From: Rudanella lutea DSM 19387
GTDB taxonomy: Bacteria; Bacteroidota; Bacteroidia; Cytophagales; Spirosomataceae
Reading direction: 5' to 3'
Assembly: GCF_000383955.1 (NCBI RefSeq)
Contig: NZ_KB913013.1
Span: forward strand, 5,537,694 to 5,601,693
DNA length: 64,000 bases
The notes beneath the pieces were generated by a model that saw only the letters and a program-made list of their open reading frames with translations, had not been told where the DNA came from and did no database searches. This document shows positions 50,560 through 58,461 of the stretch, one piece after another (the stretch's first letter is position 1; the number at the start of each line of letters is the position of its first letter). A program made the translations under genes and the position numbers.

Positions 50560-53076
50560 CTACAGTTTCAGCCCAACCGACAGATAGCCCGTGCGGCCAT
50601 CGGCTGGCAGCAAACCCGGACCGGGATAGCCACCCGCCCGGCGGGTAAAGTAGCGCTCATCGGTGAGGTTGTTGACACCCGCCCGGATGATGTAGCGTTT
50701 TTTCAGATTGAGCGATGCCGACAGGTCGAACACCCGGTAGGCAGGGATCAGGCCGGTTTGGGCGTTGGCCGACGCCTTCTCGGTATTGTTGGCGTCGCTG
50801 TATGCTTTGCCTACGCGGTTCATTAGGGCTGTGAGTGTGAAGCCCCGGTATGAGTAGTTGACACCGAAACGACCGATAAATTCGGGCGCATTTTCAACAA
50901 AGCGGTCGCGGAGGTTGGTTTCGTTCACCTGTCCGTTGGTTACGCTCGTCGTGCGGAGGTTACGGTAGCGGGCATCCGTGAAGCCAAGCGAGGTAAACAG
51001 GCTCAGGTAGCCCACCGCCGACCGGCCCGCCAGAGCTACAATCGGGTCAAACTCCAAGTAGGCTTCCACTCCCCGGCTCACGCTCCGGCCAATGTTGGTG
51101 CGGTACTGATACGTACGACCGGCTTCGTTCACGAGCGACAGGGTACCAATCCGGTCGTTGTAATTCACGAAGTAATAGCTCACGTCGAAGTTGAGGTAGT
51201 TGCGGAACTTACCCCGCACCCCGGCATCAACCGAGTAGCCACGGGCGTCGCGCAGGTTAGGGTCAACCACAAAATCAGTTACGGCGGCTGGCGTCAGGTC
51301 GGAGAACAGGACCGGGCGGTAGGCCTGCGACGCGTTGGCGTACAGGCTGATATCCTGAGCCAGTTTGAATTCGGTGCCGATGCCAGCCAGTAAGAACTGA
51401 CGCGAACTCTGCTGAGCAACCCGATTTTCGGAGCCGTTGGCTGCAAAGCTCAACCGGCCGCTGATGTCGTTCTGGAGCGATTCGAGCCGCAGACCGGGCG
51501 TAACCGTCCAGCGCTTGTTCAGGCGGAACATCGATTCGGCAAAGGCCGCCACGTTGGTCACACGCAGGCTCAAATCGCGCGGAAACAGTTCGGTTTGCAG
51601 GTCGAGGTTAAAATCGCTACCCCGGTCGCCCCGACCCTGCTGTGTACGGTGGGTGTGCCCGTTGAAGTATTTCACGCCCGTAGCCAGTGCATGTTGCTGA
51701 CCGAGCCAGTTGTACCGGCTCACAAGGCGTACCTCGCCACCCCAGTTTTTGTATAGGTCGCGGTCGATTTGGCGGTTAGCCTGTTGGCCTGTTGCGTCAG
51801 GAGCGTCGGTCGTGGTTATGGCCGATGTAAAGCCGATGCTATTGCGTTCTCCAATCAGTCCGTGCAACGTTGCGGTCAGTCGGGTATTGTCGCTGAAGGC
51901 GTATTCGGCCTTGAGGGTCGGTACGGTCCAGGGCGTGCTAAACCAGTTGCGGGCGCGGCTGCTTTGGCGGGCATCCTGCGCAAACTGAGCGTCGGTAAGG
52001 CCGCCGGGTTGCTGGCTTTCATTATACAGTTGCGATACCTCAAAACCCAGCCGGAGCTTGTTCGTCACGGCGTACGAAATAGACGCGAACCCGTTGAAAA
52101 TGCCGTAGCGGCTGTTCTGCCGCCATCCATCGGCCCGCCGGTAATGGACATAGGCATTGTATTGCAACCGGCCTGAGGTACCACTCACCCGGTTGTATGT
52201 CGAAAACATACCGTAGCTTCCCACACTTTGCTGGGTTTCAAAGCTGAAGGGTTTATCCTGCGCGGCTGGCTTAAGTACGTAGTTGAGCAAGCCACCAAAC
52301 TGCGGCCCATACTGCAACGATGCTCCACCCCGCACCAGTTCGATACGCTCCACGGCTTCCATCGGTGGGTTGTAATACGCTTCGGGGTAGCCAAACGGAT
52401 CGGAGCTAATGTCGACCCCGTTCTGACGCACGTTGAATTCCCATGAGCGGTTCGGGCTGAGTCCACGCACCGATACGCCCACCTGCATACCTGATCCGTC
52501 GCTTTCCCAGACCATCACGCCCGGTGTTTTGCTGAATACCTGCCGACTGTTGTTGGTCACGAGGTTGGCATCCAGGGCGGCCAGGTTAATCACTTCTGAT
52601 TTTTTACCGGCATAAATCGCCGTTGTGCTTATTTCGGGGAGGGTTTCGCGCTCACGCAGTCCCTTTGCTGCCCGAATCCGAACCTCGGCTAATTGCAGAA
52701 TGCTTTCCTGAACGGTCAGGGTCAGGGTCGTTGTTTCAGACCGGCGAACCTCCACTTTCTGCTCCAGCGGCTGAATACCCACGCCCGAAGCAACTAACGT
52801 GTATGTGCCGGTTGGCAGGCTACGAAAATCGAAATTGCCATTGGCGTCGGTGCTGAGTGCCCGGACGGTACCTTTCAGTTGGATGGTCAGACCGGCGGCT
52901 GGTTCGCCGTTTTGGTCACGAATCTGGCCCTGAAGCCCTCCGGTTGTTACAGGGCCTTCGTTGTCGTCGGCAAAAACGGTCGGGGTGCCCGAGGACTTAG
53001 CCAGTGCCGTTGGCGCTGTGTATGAGATGAACGGTAAAAGAAAACTATATAGGAGTGCTGTCTGACGGAGTTGCAT
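50560..53076 (-). CDS. TonB-dependent outer-membrane receptor (FecA-like)
   Basis: 838-residue receptor with Sec signal (RQTALLYSFLLPFISYTAPT). A carboxypeptidase-regulatory-like beta domain (about 50-130, GGLQGQIRDQNGEPAAGLTI) is followed by the plug (about 165-270, SDGSGMQVGVSVRGLSPNRS and VERIELVRGGASLQYGPQFG) and the 22-strand barrel ending GYLSVGLKL. The YGPQxGG plug motif resembles the ferric-dicitrate receptor FecA, so iron-siderophore import is inferred; no sigma/anti-sigma pair is adjacent. Its promoter (53102-53132) fits well. Confidence 0.93.
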   Translation of the reverse strand: MQLRQTALLYSFLLPFISYTAPTALAKSSGTPTVFADDNEGPVTTGGLQGQIRDQNGEPAAGLTIQLKGTVRALSTDANGNFDFRSLPTGTYTLVASGVGIQPLEQKVEVRRSETTTLTLTVQESILQLAEVRIRAAKGLRERETLPEISTTAIYAGKKSEVINLAALDANLVTNNSRQVFSKTPGVMVWESDGSGMQVGVSVRGLSPNRSWEFNVRQNGVDISSDPFGYPEAYYNPPMEAVERIELVRGGASLQYGPQFGGLLNYVLKPAAQDKPFSFETQQSVGSYGMFSTYNRVSGTSGRLQYNAYVHYRRADGWRQNSRYGIFNGFASISYAVTNKLRLGFEVSQLYNESQQPGGLTDAQFAQDARQSSRARNWFSTPWTVPTLKAEYAFSDNTRLTATLHGLIGERNSIGFTSAITTTDAPDATGQQANRQIDRDLYKNWGGEVRLVSRYNWLGQQHALATGVKYFNGHTHRTQQGRGDRGSDFNLDLQTELFPRDLSLRVTNVAAFAESMFRLNKRWTVTPGLRLESLQNDISGRLSFAANGSENRVAQQSSRQFLLAGIGTEFKLAQDISLYANASQAYRPVLFSDLTPAAVTDFVVDPNLRDARGYSVDAGVRGKFRNYLNFDVSYYFVNYNDRIGTLSLVNEAGRTYQYRTNIGRSVSRGVEAYLEFDPIVALAGRSAVGYLSLFTSLGFTDARYRNLRTTSVTNGQVNETNLRDRFVENAPEFIGRFGVNYSYRGFTLTALMNRVGKAYSDANNTEKASANAQTGLIPAYRVFDLSASLNLKKRYIIRAGVNNLTDERYFTRRAGGYPGPGLLPADGRTGYLSVGLKL

Positions 53077-53101
53077 TTCTTTAGACTCATTTTAAACAAT
53101 G

Positions 53102-53132
53102 CAAAAGTATAAGGTCAAACGCTTTCCCACAA
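53102..53132 (-). promoter_or_regulatory. Promoter of the TonB receptor gene
   Basis: Minus-strand TTGT (53129-53132), 19-bp spacer, TACTTTTG (53102-53109): an excellent Bacteroidota promoter, 25 bp before the start codon. Confidence 0.65.
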
Positions 53133-53276
53133 CAGTTGTTTAGAAATAATCTGAATAAGGATAGGTGGGCCGTTGATTGGTTACAGTCGGTAGAACGCAA
53201 AAATACGGGTGGGGAAAGAGGAGCTTCGGGCCGATTCCCGATATTCGTGCCGCAACCGTAATTCATCAACTCATCT

Positions 53277-54431
53277 ATGCGATTTCTTTATCGGCCCTAT
53301 CTTTTTGTCCTTCTTGCCTTTGGGGTGGCTTGTCAGCGGCCATCCGCTTCCTCATCGGCCTATTTTCCGGAAAAGGATAATGCCTGGGCAACCCGCAAGC
53401 CCGAACAGGTTGGCATGGATGCGGCCAGGTTAGCCGAGGCTGTTTCCTGGGCCAAGACACAGGAAACCACACAGATGGCACCCGACTTCTCAACGCAGGA
53501 AGAAATTTTCGGAAAGCTGCTTGGCCCCATGCCCACAAGCCGTGCAGCCACGAATGGTATTGTGCTCCGGCACGGCTACATTGTGGCCGAATGGGGCGAT
53601 ACCCGCCGGGCTGACCCTACGTATAGCGTGGCCAAAAGTGTGCTCTCTACGATATTGGGCATCACACTCGACCGGAAGTTAATTGGGCGTATCGACGAAC
53701 CCGTGCGCCAACGGATTGGGGATGGCGGCTACGAGTCCGCTCAGAATAGTCAGGTTACGTGGGAGCACCATGTTCGGCAGACAAGTGAGTGGGAAGGAGA
53801 GCTGTGGGGCAAAAATTCCGATTTTGTTGGTAAAGAGGCATTTGGAAAAGGCGAGCGAAAGCCCCGTACCCTGCAAAAGCCCGGTACATTTTATGAGTAC
53901 AACGATGTGCGGATCAATCGATTTGCGCTTTCATTGCTACGGATCTGGAAGAAACCGATCCCCGAAGTTTTCCGCGACGAAATCATGAACCCGATTGGAG
54001 CATCGGATACCTGGCAGTATATTCCGTACCCGAATGCCGTGGCTACCGTCGAGGGGCGGGCAATGCCGTCGGTAAGTGGCGGCACCCGGTGGGGGGGCGG
54101 TCTTTGGATCAATACCCGCGACGAGGCTCGTTTTGGTTATCTGATGCTTCGGCAGGGGCGCTGGAACGACCGACAGATTGTGTCTGCCGATTGGGTGAAA
54201 CAGGCCACGACGCGCGGCCCCGTCGGACCCGATTACGGGTATCTGTGGTGGCTCAATACCGAACAAAAAGCGTGGCCCGACGCTCCCGCTACGAGCTACG
54301 CGGCACTGGGAGCCGGGCAGAATACCATCTGGGTCGATCCGGAGCATGATTTAGTGGTTGTGTGGCGTTGGCACAATGGGTCGCCTAATGAGCTGATCAA
54401 GCGGGTGCTGGCGGCCGTAAAGGAGAAGTAG
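53277..54431 (+). CDS. Serine hydrolase / beta-lactamase-fold lipoprotein
   Basis: 384-residue beta-lactamase-fold protein with a lipoprotein signal (LLAFGVACQ). The nucleophile motif is TYSVAKSVL (Ser117, Lys120); the second motif is the tyrosine region FYEYND, a YxN-type variant; the third motif region is [12 protein letters not shown]. These fit class C-like esterases or peptidases more than resistance enzymes. Substrate unknown. It starts 200 bp from the divergent TonB receptor and ends 31 bp before mutB, so it may share a transcript with mutB. Confidence 0.87.
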   Translation: MRFLYRPYLFVLLAFGVACQRPSASSSAYFPEKDNAWATRKPEQVGMDAARLAEAVSWAKTQETTQMAPDFSTQEEIFGKLLGPMPTSRAATNGIVLRHGYIVAEWGDTRRADPTYSVAKSVLSTILGITLDRKLIGRIDEPVRQRIGDGGYESAQNSQVTWEHHVRQTSEWEGELWGKNSDFVGKEAFGKGERKPRTLQKPGTFYEYNDVRINRFALSLLRIWKKPIPEVFRDEIMNPIGASDTWQYIPYPNAVATVEGRAMPSVSGGTRWGGGLWINTRDEARFGYLMLRQGRWNDRQIVSADWVKQATTRGPVGPDYGYLWWLNTEQKAWPDAPATSYAALGAGQNTIWVDPEHDLVVVWRWHNGSPNELIKRVLAAVKEK

Positions 54432-54462
54432 TTTTCAACGTACGAAACGTATTTTTTGTACC

Positions 54463-56619
54463 ATGCGTCCCGATTTTACATCTATACAATCACCGGTTTC
54501 AATGTCCGAAACGACTCAATCGGCCGTTTCGCGAACCGTACCGGTAACCACAGCTGAAGGAATCAAGCTCAAACCCCGGTTCACGGTGGCTGACCTCGCC
54601 CCGGCCGATCACCTGGAGTACGTAGCTGGCATTCCACCTTTTCTGCGTGGACCATACAGTAGCATGTATGTGAGACAACCCTGGACTGTGCGGCAATATG
54701 CGGGTTTTTCAACGGCAGAGGCTTCCAATGCATTCTACCGGCGAAACCTCGCAGCTGGGCAGAAAGGATTGTCGGTAGCATTTGACCTGGCTACACACCG
54801 AGGGTATGACTCTGATCACCCACGCGTGGTGGGCGACGTTGGTAAAGCGGGCGTAGCCATCGATACGGTCGAGGATATGAAGATTCTGTTCGATCAGATT
54901 CCGCTCGATCAGATGTCGGTGTCGATGACAATGAACGGGGCCGTAATTCCGGTGATGGCGTTTTACATCGTGGCTGCCGAGGAACAGGGCGTGTCGCCCG
55001 ATAAGCTGTCGGGTACCATTCAGAACGACATTCTGAAAGAGTTCATGGTGCGTAACACCTACATCTACCCGCCCGAGCCATCGATGCGGATTGTGGGTGA
55101 TATTTTCGCCTTTACGAGCCGGTTCATGCCCCGGTTCAACTCGATCAGCATCAGCGGATACCACATGCACGAGGCTGGTGCTCCTGCCCATATCGAACTG
55201 GCGTACACGCTTGCCGATGGTCTGGAGTATATCCGAACGGGCTTGGCTGCGGGCATGGGTATCGACGATTTTGCGCCCCGGCTGTCGTTTTTCTGGGGTA
55301 TTGGCATGAATCATTTCATGGAAATTGCCAAGATGCGGGCGGCCCGGTTGCTGTGGGCCCGGATTGTGCAATCATTTGATCCGAAGAATAAAAAGTCGCT
55401 GGCATTGCGGACTCACTGCCAAACGTCGGGCTACAGCCTGACCGAGCAAGACCCGTTCAACAACGTGGCCCGGACAACTATCGAAGCGTTGGCCGCAGCC
55501 TTCGGTGGAACCCAGAGTCTGCATACCAACTCGCTCGATGAGGCCATTGCCCTTCCCACCGATTTTTCGGCCCGGATTGCCCGCAACACGCAACTTTACC
55601 TACAGCACGAAACCGACATAACCCGCGCCGTTGACCCCTGGGGCGGTTCGTATTATGTGGAAACGCTCACGCATGAGCTTGTGCAAAAAGCCTGGGCTCT
55701 TATTGAGGAAGTTGAACAGCTGGGGGGGATGACCAAAGCCATTGAAACCGGTCTGCCCAAGTTACGAATCGAAGAGGCTGCGGCTCGGAAGCAGGCCCGC
55801 ATCGACGGCGGCAAAGATGTGATTGTGGGTGTAAACCGGTACCAAACTAAATCGGAGACGGAGATTGAACTGCTCGAAGTGGATAATCAGGCAGTTCGGG
55901 AGAGTCAGATTGCCCGACTCAAACAGGTCAAAGCCACGCGGAATGAGCAGATGGTAAACGAAGCGTTGGACCGGTTGTATGAAGGCGCGAAGAACCCCAC
56001 CCAGGGGGGCTCAATGACGTCTAATCTACTGGCATTAGCGGTTGAGGCTGCCCGGTATCGGGCTACGCTGGGCGAAATTTCAGATGCAATGGAGAAAGCA
56101 TTTGGTCGGCACAAAGCCACGATCCGGGCGGTGTCGGGGGTGTACTCTGCCGAGGTGTCGGATGACGAAAACTTTGCGGCTGCCCGCCAAATGGCCAACC
56201 AGTTCGCCGAACTCGATGGTCGACGGCCCCGCATCCTGATTGCCAAAATGGGGCAGGATGGGCACGACCGGGGGGCCAAAGTGATTGCCACGAGCTTTGC
56301 TGATTTAGGGTTCGATGTCGACATGGGACCCTTGTTCCAGACGCCAGCGGAAGTAGCCCGGCAAGCCGCCGAAAATGATGTTCATATTGTGGGCGTGTCG
56401 AGCCTGGCAGCCGGACACAAAACGCTGGTTCCTCAGCTTATCGATGAACTGCGGACCATTGGCCGTTCGGATATTCTGGTGATTGCCGGAGGGGTTATTC
56501 CACCGGCCGATTACCAATACCTGTACGATGCCGGTGTGAAGGGCGTGTTTGGGCCGGGTACGATTATATCCGTGGCAGCCCAGAAAATTCTGGAAGAACT
56601 GATGGCCGAAACGCACTAA
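54463..56619 (+). CDS. mutB: Methylmalonyl-CoA mutase large subunit
   Basis: 718-residue catalytic subunit. The TIM barrel shows [60 protein letters not shown]; the C-terminal B12 domain has the cobalt-binding [20 protein letters not shown] and [16 protein letters not shown], then [15 protein letters not shown] 54463 gives the family start MRPDFTSIQ; a -7-like TATTTTTTG at 54450-54458 is so close that transcription from it could begin at the codon or use ATG 54502. It works as heterodimer with MutA. A strong terminator follows directly. Confidence 0.96.
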   Translation: MRPDFTSIQSPVSMSETTQSAVSRTVPVTTAEGIKLKPRFTVADLAPADHLEYVAGIPPFLRGPYSSMYVRQPWTVRQYAGFSTAEASNAFYRRNLAAGQKGLSVAFDLATHRGYDSDHPRVVGDVGKAGVAIDTVEDMKILFDQIPLDQMSVSMTMNGAVIPVMAFYIVAAEEQGVSPDKLSGTIQNDILKEFMVRNTYIYPPEPSMRIVGDIFAFTSRFMPRFNSISISGYHMHEAGAPAHIELAYTLADGLEYIRTGLAAGMGIDDFAPRLSFFWGIGMNHFMEIAKMRAARLLWARIVQSFDPKNKKSLALRTHCQTSGYSLTEQDPFNNVARTTIEALAAAFGGTQSLHTNSLDEAIALPTDFSARIARNTQLYLQHETDITRAVDPWGGSYYVETLTHELVQKAWALIEEVEQLGGMTKAIETGLPKLRIEEAAARKQARIDGGKDVIVGVNRYQTKSETEIELLEVDNQAVRESQIARLKQVKATRNEQMVNEALDRLYEGAKNPTQGGSMTSNLLALAVEAARYRATLGEISDAMEKAFGRHKATIRAVSGVYSAEVSDDENFAAARQMANQFAELDGRRPRILIAKMGQDGHDRGAKVIATSFADLGFDVDMGPLFQTPAEVARQAAENDVHIVGVSSLAAGHKTLVPQLIDELRTIGRSDILVIAGGVIPPADYQYLYDAGVKGVFGPGTIISVAAQKILEELMAETH

Positions 56620-56655
56620 AAAAAGGCCCTGTTCAAGCGAACAGGGCCTTTTTTT
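56618..56655. terminator. Bidirectional terminator between mutB and the fasciclin gene
   Basis: AAAAAAAGGCCCTGTTC (56618-56634) pairs perfectly with GAACAGGGCCTTTTTTT (56639-56655) around a 4-base loop. The 5' A-run overlaps the mutB stop codon. Confidence 0.95.
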
Positions 56656-56680
56656 ACTACCTACCTAATTGAGAACTTGC

Positions 56681-57799
56681 TTACGGGTTAGTAGGCAACA
56701 GCAACCGGTCGATCACATGGATAACCCCGTTTGAGGCTACCTGATCGGGCGTTACGATATTGGCGGCATTGTTGCCATTACCTTTACCCAGGATGGTCAC
56801 CTTACCATTGTTAACATTGAAACGGACCGTAGCTCCGTTGGCGGTAGCTACATCAGCACCGTTCTGGAACGTCTGCGAGAAAGCGCGATAGTTCAGAACG
56901 TGGTACGACAGAATGTCGGCCAGACGTTTTGGATCTGCAGCCCGGATAGCGGCCTCATCGGCAAAACCAGCGGCCTTAAACGCATCGTTGGTTGGTGCGA
57001 AGATGGTCACACCGTTTTGCGAATCACCCGACAGGATCGTCTGGATCGAAGTTCCTGCGCGCTCAGCGGCTACAGCCAGGAACGACAGGTTAGCGTTTGC
57101 TTTGGCTACATCGGTAGCGTTAGCCGTAGGTGGCATCAATACACGATTGATAATGTGCACCACGCTGCTTACCGTTGGGTTGTTACCCTGTGTAATCTTG
57201 GCAGAGTTGACACTAATGTCCGAAGCACTCGCCTTATAAACCGTGAGTCGGGCGTTGGCCAATGCCGTCTGGTACGATGTGTTAACGGCCGTCGGAAAAG
57301 CGGGGAGGTCAATAACAGAGCCGACAATGTGGTACCGGAGAATCCGTTGCAGATCGGCTACGGGGGCTGCGCTTACAGCGGCCTCACTGGCATACCCTGC
57401 GGCCCGGAACGCTTCGTCGGACGGCGCGAACAACGTAATACCACCTTTGTTGACCTCATCAGTCAAGCCAGCGCGGGCAATAGCAGCTTCCAGGAAGTTC
57501 AGATTAGCCTGTTGACTTACATACGTAGCTGTTGGGAACACGGTACCTGGTGTAGTGCTTGTACCCGTACCTGGCGTGGTGCTTGTGCCCGTCCCCGGCG
57601 TAGTGGTTGTACCTGTGCCCGGGGTAGTAGTTGTACCTGTTCCAGGGGTTGTTACGGTACCGGAACCCGGACCCGTGGTGCCCGTTGTTGGGGCGGGGTC
57701 TACAACCTGATTGCTACAGCTGTACAAGAATGGAGCTGTGCTGAGTAAAGCGGCCGCTAAGGCTTGGCGAACCAGGCGACCAGAAAGTTTAACATTCAT
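56681..57799 (-). CDS. Two-domain fasciclin (FAS1) lipoprotein
   Basis: 372-residue protein with a lipoprotein-type signal (LSTAPFLYSCSNQ). A Thr/Pro/Gly linker of repeated TTPGTGTT units (about residues 38-90) leads to two FAS1 domains (about 95-230 and 233-370). Each shows the H1/H2-type motifs: GGITLFAPSDEAFRAAGYAS and LQRILRYHIVGSVIDLPAF in the first, NGVTIFAPTNDAFKAAGFAD and LADILSYHVLNYRAFSQTF, then GVIHVIDRLLLP in the second. Likely cell-surface adhesion; such proteins are common in Bacteroidota. The DNA repeats of the linker are listed separately. Confidence 0.92.
   Translation of the reverse strand: MNVKLSGRLVRQALAAALLSTAPFLYSCSNQVVDPAPTTGTTGPGSGTVTTPGTGTTTTPGTGTTTTPGTGTSTTPGTGTSTTPGTVFPTATYVSQQANLNFLEAAIARAGLTDEVNKGGITLFAPSDEAFRAAGYASEAAVSAAPVADLQRILRYHIVGSVIDLPAFPTAVNTSYQTALANARLTVYKASASDISVNSAKITQGNNPTVSSVVHIINRVLMPPTANATDVAKANANLSFLAVAAERAGTSIQTILSGDSQNGVTIFAPTNDAFKAAGFADEAAIRAADPKRLADILSYHVLNYRAFSQTFQNGADVATANGATVRFNVNNGKVTILGKGNGNNAANIVTPDQVASNGVIHVIDRLLLPTNP
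57541..57660. repeat. 24-bp coding tandem repeat in the fasciclin linker
   Basis: About five imperfect copies of a 24-bp unit that encodes TTPGTGTT or TTPGTGTS on the minus strand. Copy number may vary between strains and alter the linker length without changing frame. Confidence 0.8.
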
Positions 57800-58156
57800 A
57801 CGTTGAGAGGTTTTGTTATATAGTTTACTCCAATACGCCCGATGTTGCCGGGCGGACTGTTAATGCTCCAACGCTCCAGAAAAATAGATTGTTGTATTGT
57901 TTTAGTAACCTTATGGCGGGTGTATTACATTAGTAGGGTTTTTTGTTGATGGGTATTTTATGTGGATTTTAGTTTATTTGTGATATGTAAAATATTGATA
58001 TTGAGGTATTTAATTTTGTATCTTATTCTGGTATATTTTTAATAAAATAGAGGGCTGACATAAGAGGATAAGCCCCCGTTGTTACTTCCCATTTTTGAGC
58101 GAGTGGCCTACATAGCTAAGATCAAAAAGGGGCTGTTCCCGGGAAAATTATATTTG
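57800..58156. other. AT-rich intergenic region with a -7-like box
   Basis: No gene. Bases 57834-57855 hold a CGCCCG/CGGGCG hairpin in the fasciclin leader. About 57890-58070 is strikingly AT-rich compared with the rest of the window. A TATATTTG (TAnnTTTG) at 58149-58156 on the plus strand could start the RNA described next. The -33 element is unclear. Confidence 0.5.
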
Positions 58157-58390
58157 TACCTGTACTCTCGCGTCAGGTTTTTGGAAGCCCAAATAATAAG
58201 CTACGTGAGTTATGGAAAATAGCAGACGCGCGGTTCCCCGCCGGGACCCGTCTGACCACAAACTTAAGAGTCCCCAGTCAGGCTGAGCCCGTCGAATCAG
58301 AACGCAGAAGCAGCCCTATGTGTCAGCAACTAACTATCAAACAATCAGTTACGAAAAGCCATTCCGTAATTCACGTTAAGTTGCTGCAAC
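58157..58390 (+). ncRNA. Candidate structured non-coding RNA
   Basis: The region has no gene. A 15-bp helix joins 58203-58217 and 58362-58376 with two G-U pairs, which favour plus-strand RNA because the minus strand would have A-C mismatches there. Enclosed are a CAGACG/CGTCTG hairpin (58223-58228, 58249-58254), a GGCTG/CAGCC helix (58281-58285, 58311-58315) and a weaker 3' hairpin. A TATATTTG box lies just upstream. The architecture (long closing stem around ~175 nt) is reminiscent of 6S RNA, but no family signature was recognised and the transcript ends are guesses. Confidence 0.35.
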
Positions 58391-58427
58391 AAAAAAAGCG
58401 GAGCCACTCGGTCAAGTGACTCCGCTT
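58391..58427 (-). terminator. Terminator of the TPR membrane protein gene
   Basis: On the minus strand AAGCGGAGTCACT and AGTGGCTCCGCTT pair over 13 bp with one mismatch, then a seven-T run. It lies 35 bp after the stop codon at 58462. Confidence 0.85.
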
Positions 58428-58461
58428 AGGTCAGCCGGGCGCTGATTTTACCAGACCGGGT

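Noticed and set aside
53277-54431. Antibiotic-resistance beta-lactamase
   Set aside because: The fold is shared, but the second and third motifs deviate and the lipoprotein resembles generic serine hydrolases; resistance cannot be claimed.
58287-58315. tmRNA 5' end on the minus strand (GATTCGACGGGC string)
   Set aside because: The string resembles the tmRNA start, but no tag-peptide frame, no T-arm and no matching 3' acceptor end lie in reach, and the helix with G-U pairs favours the other strand.
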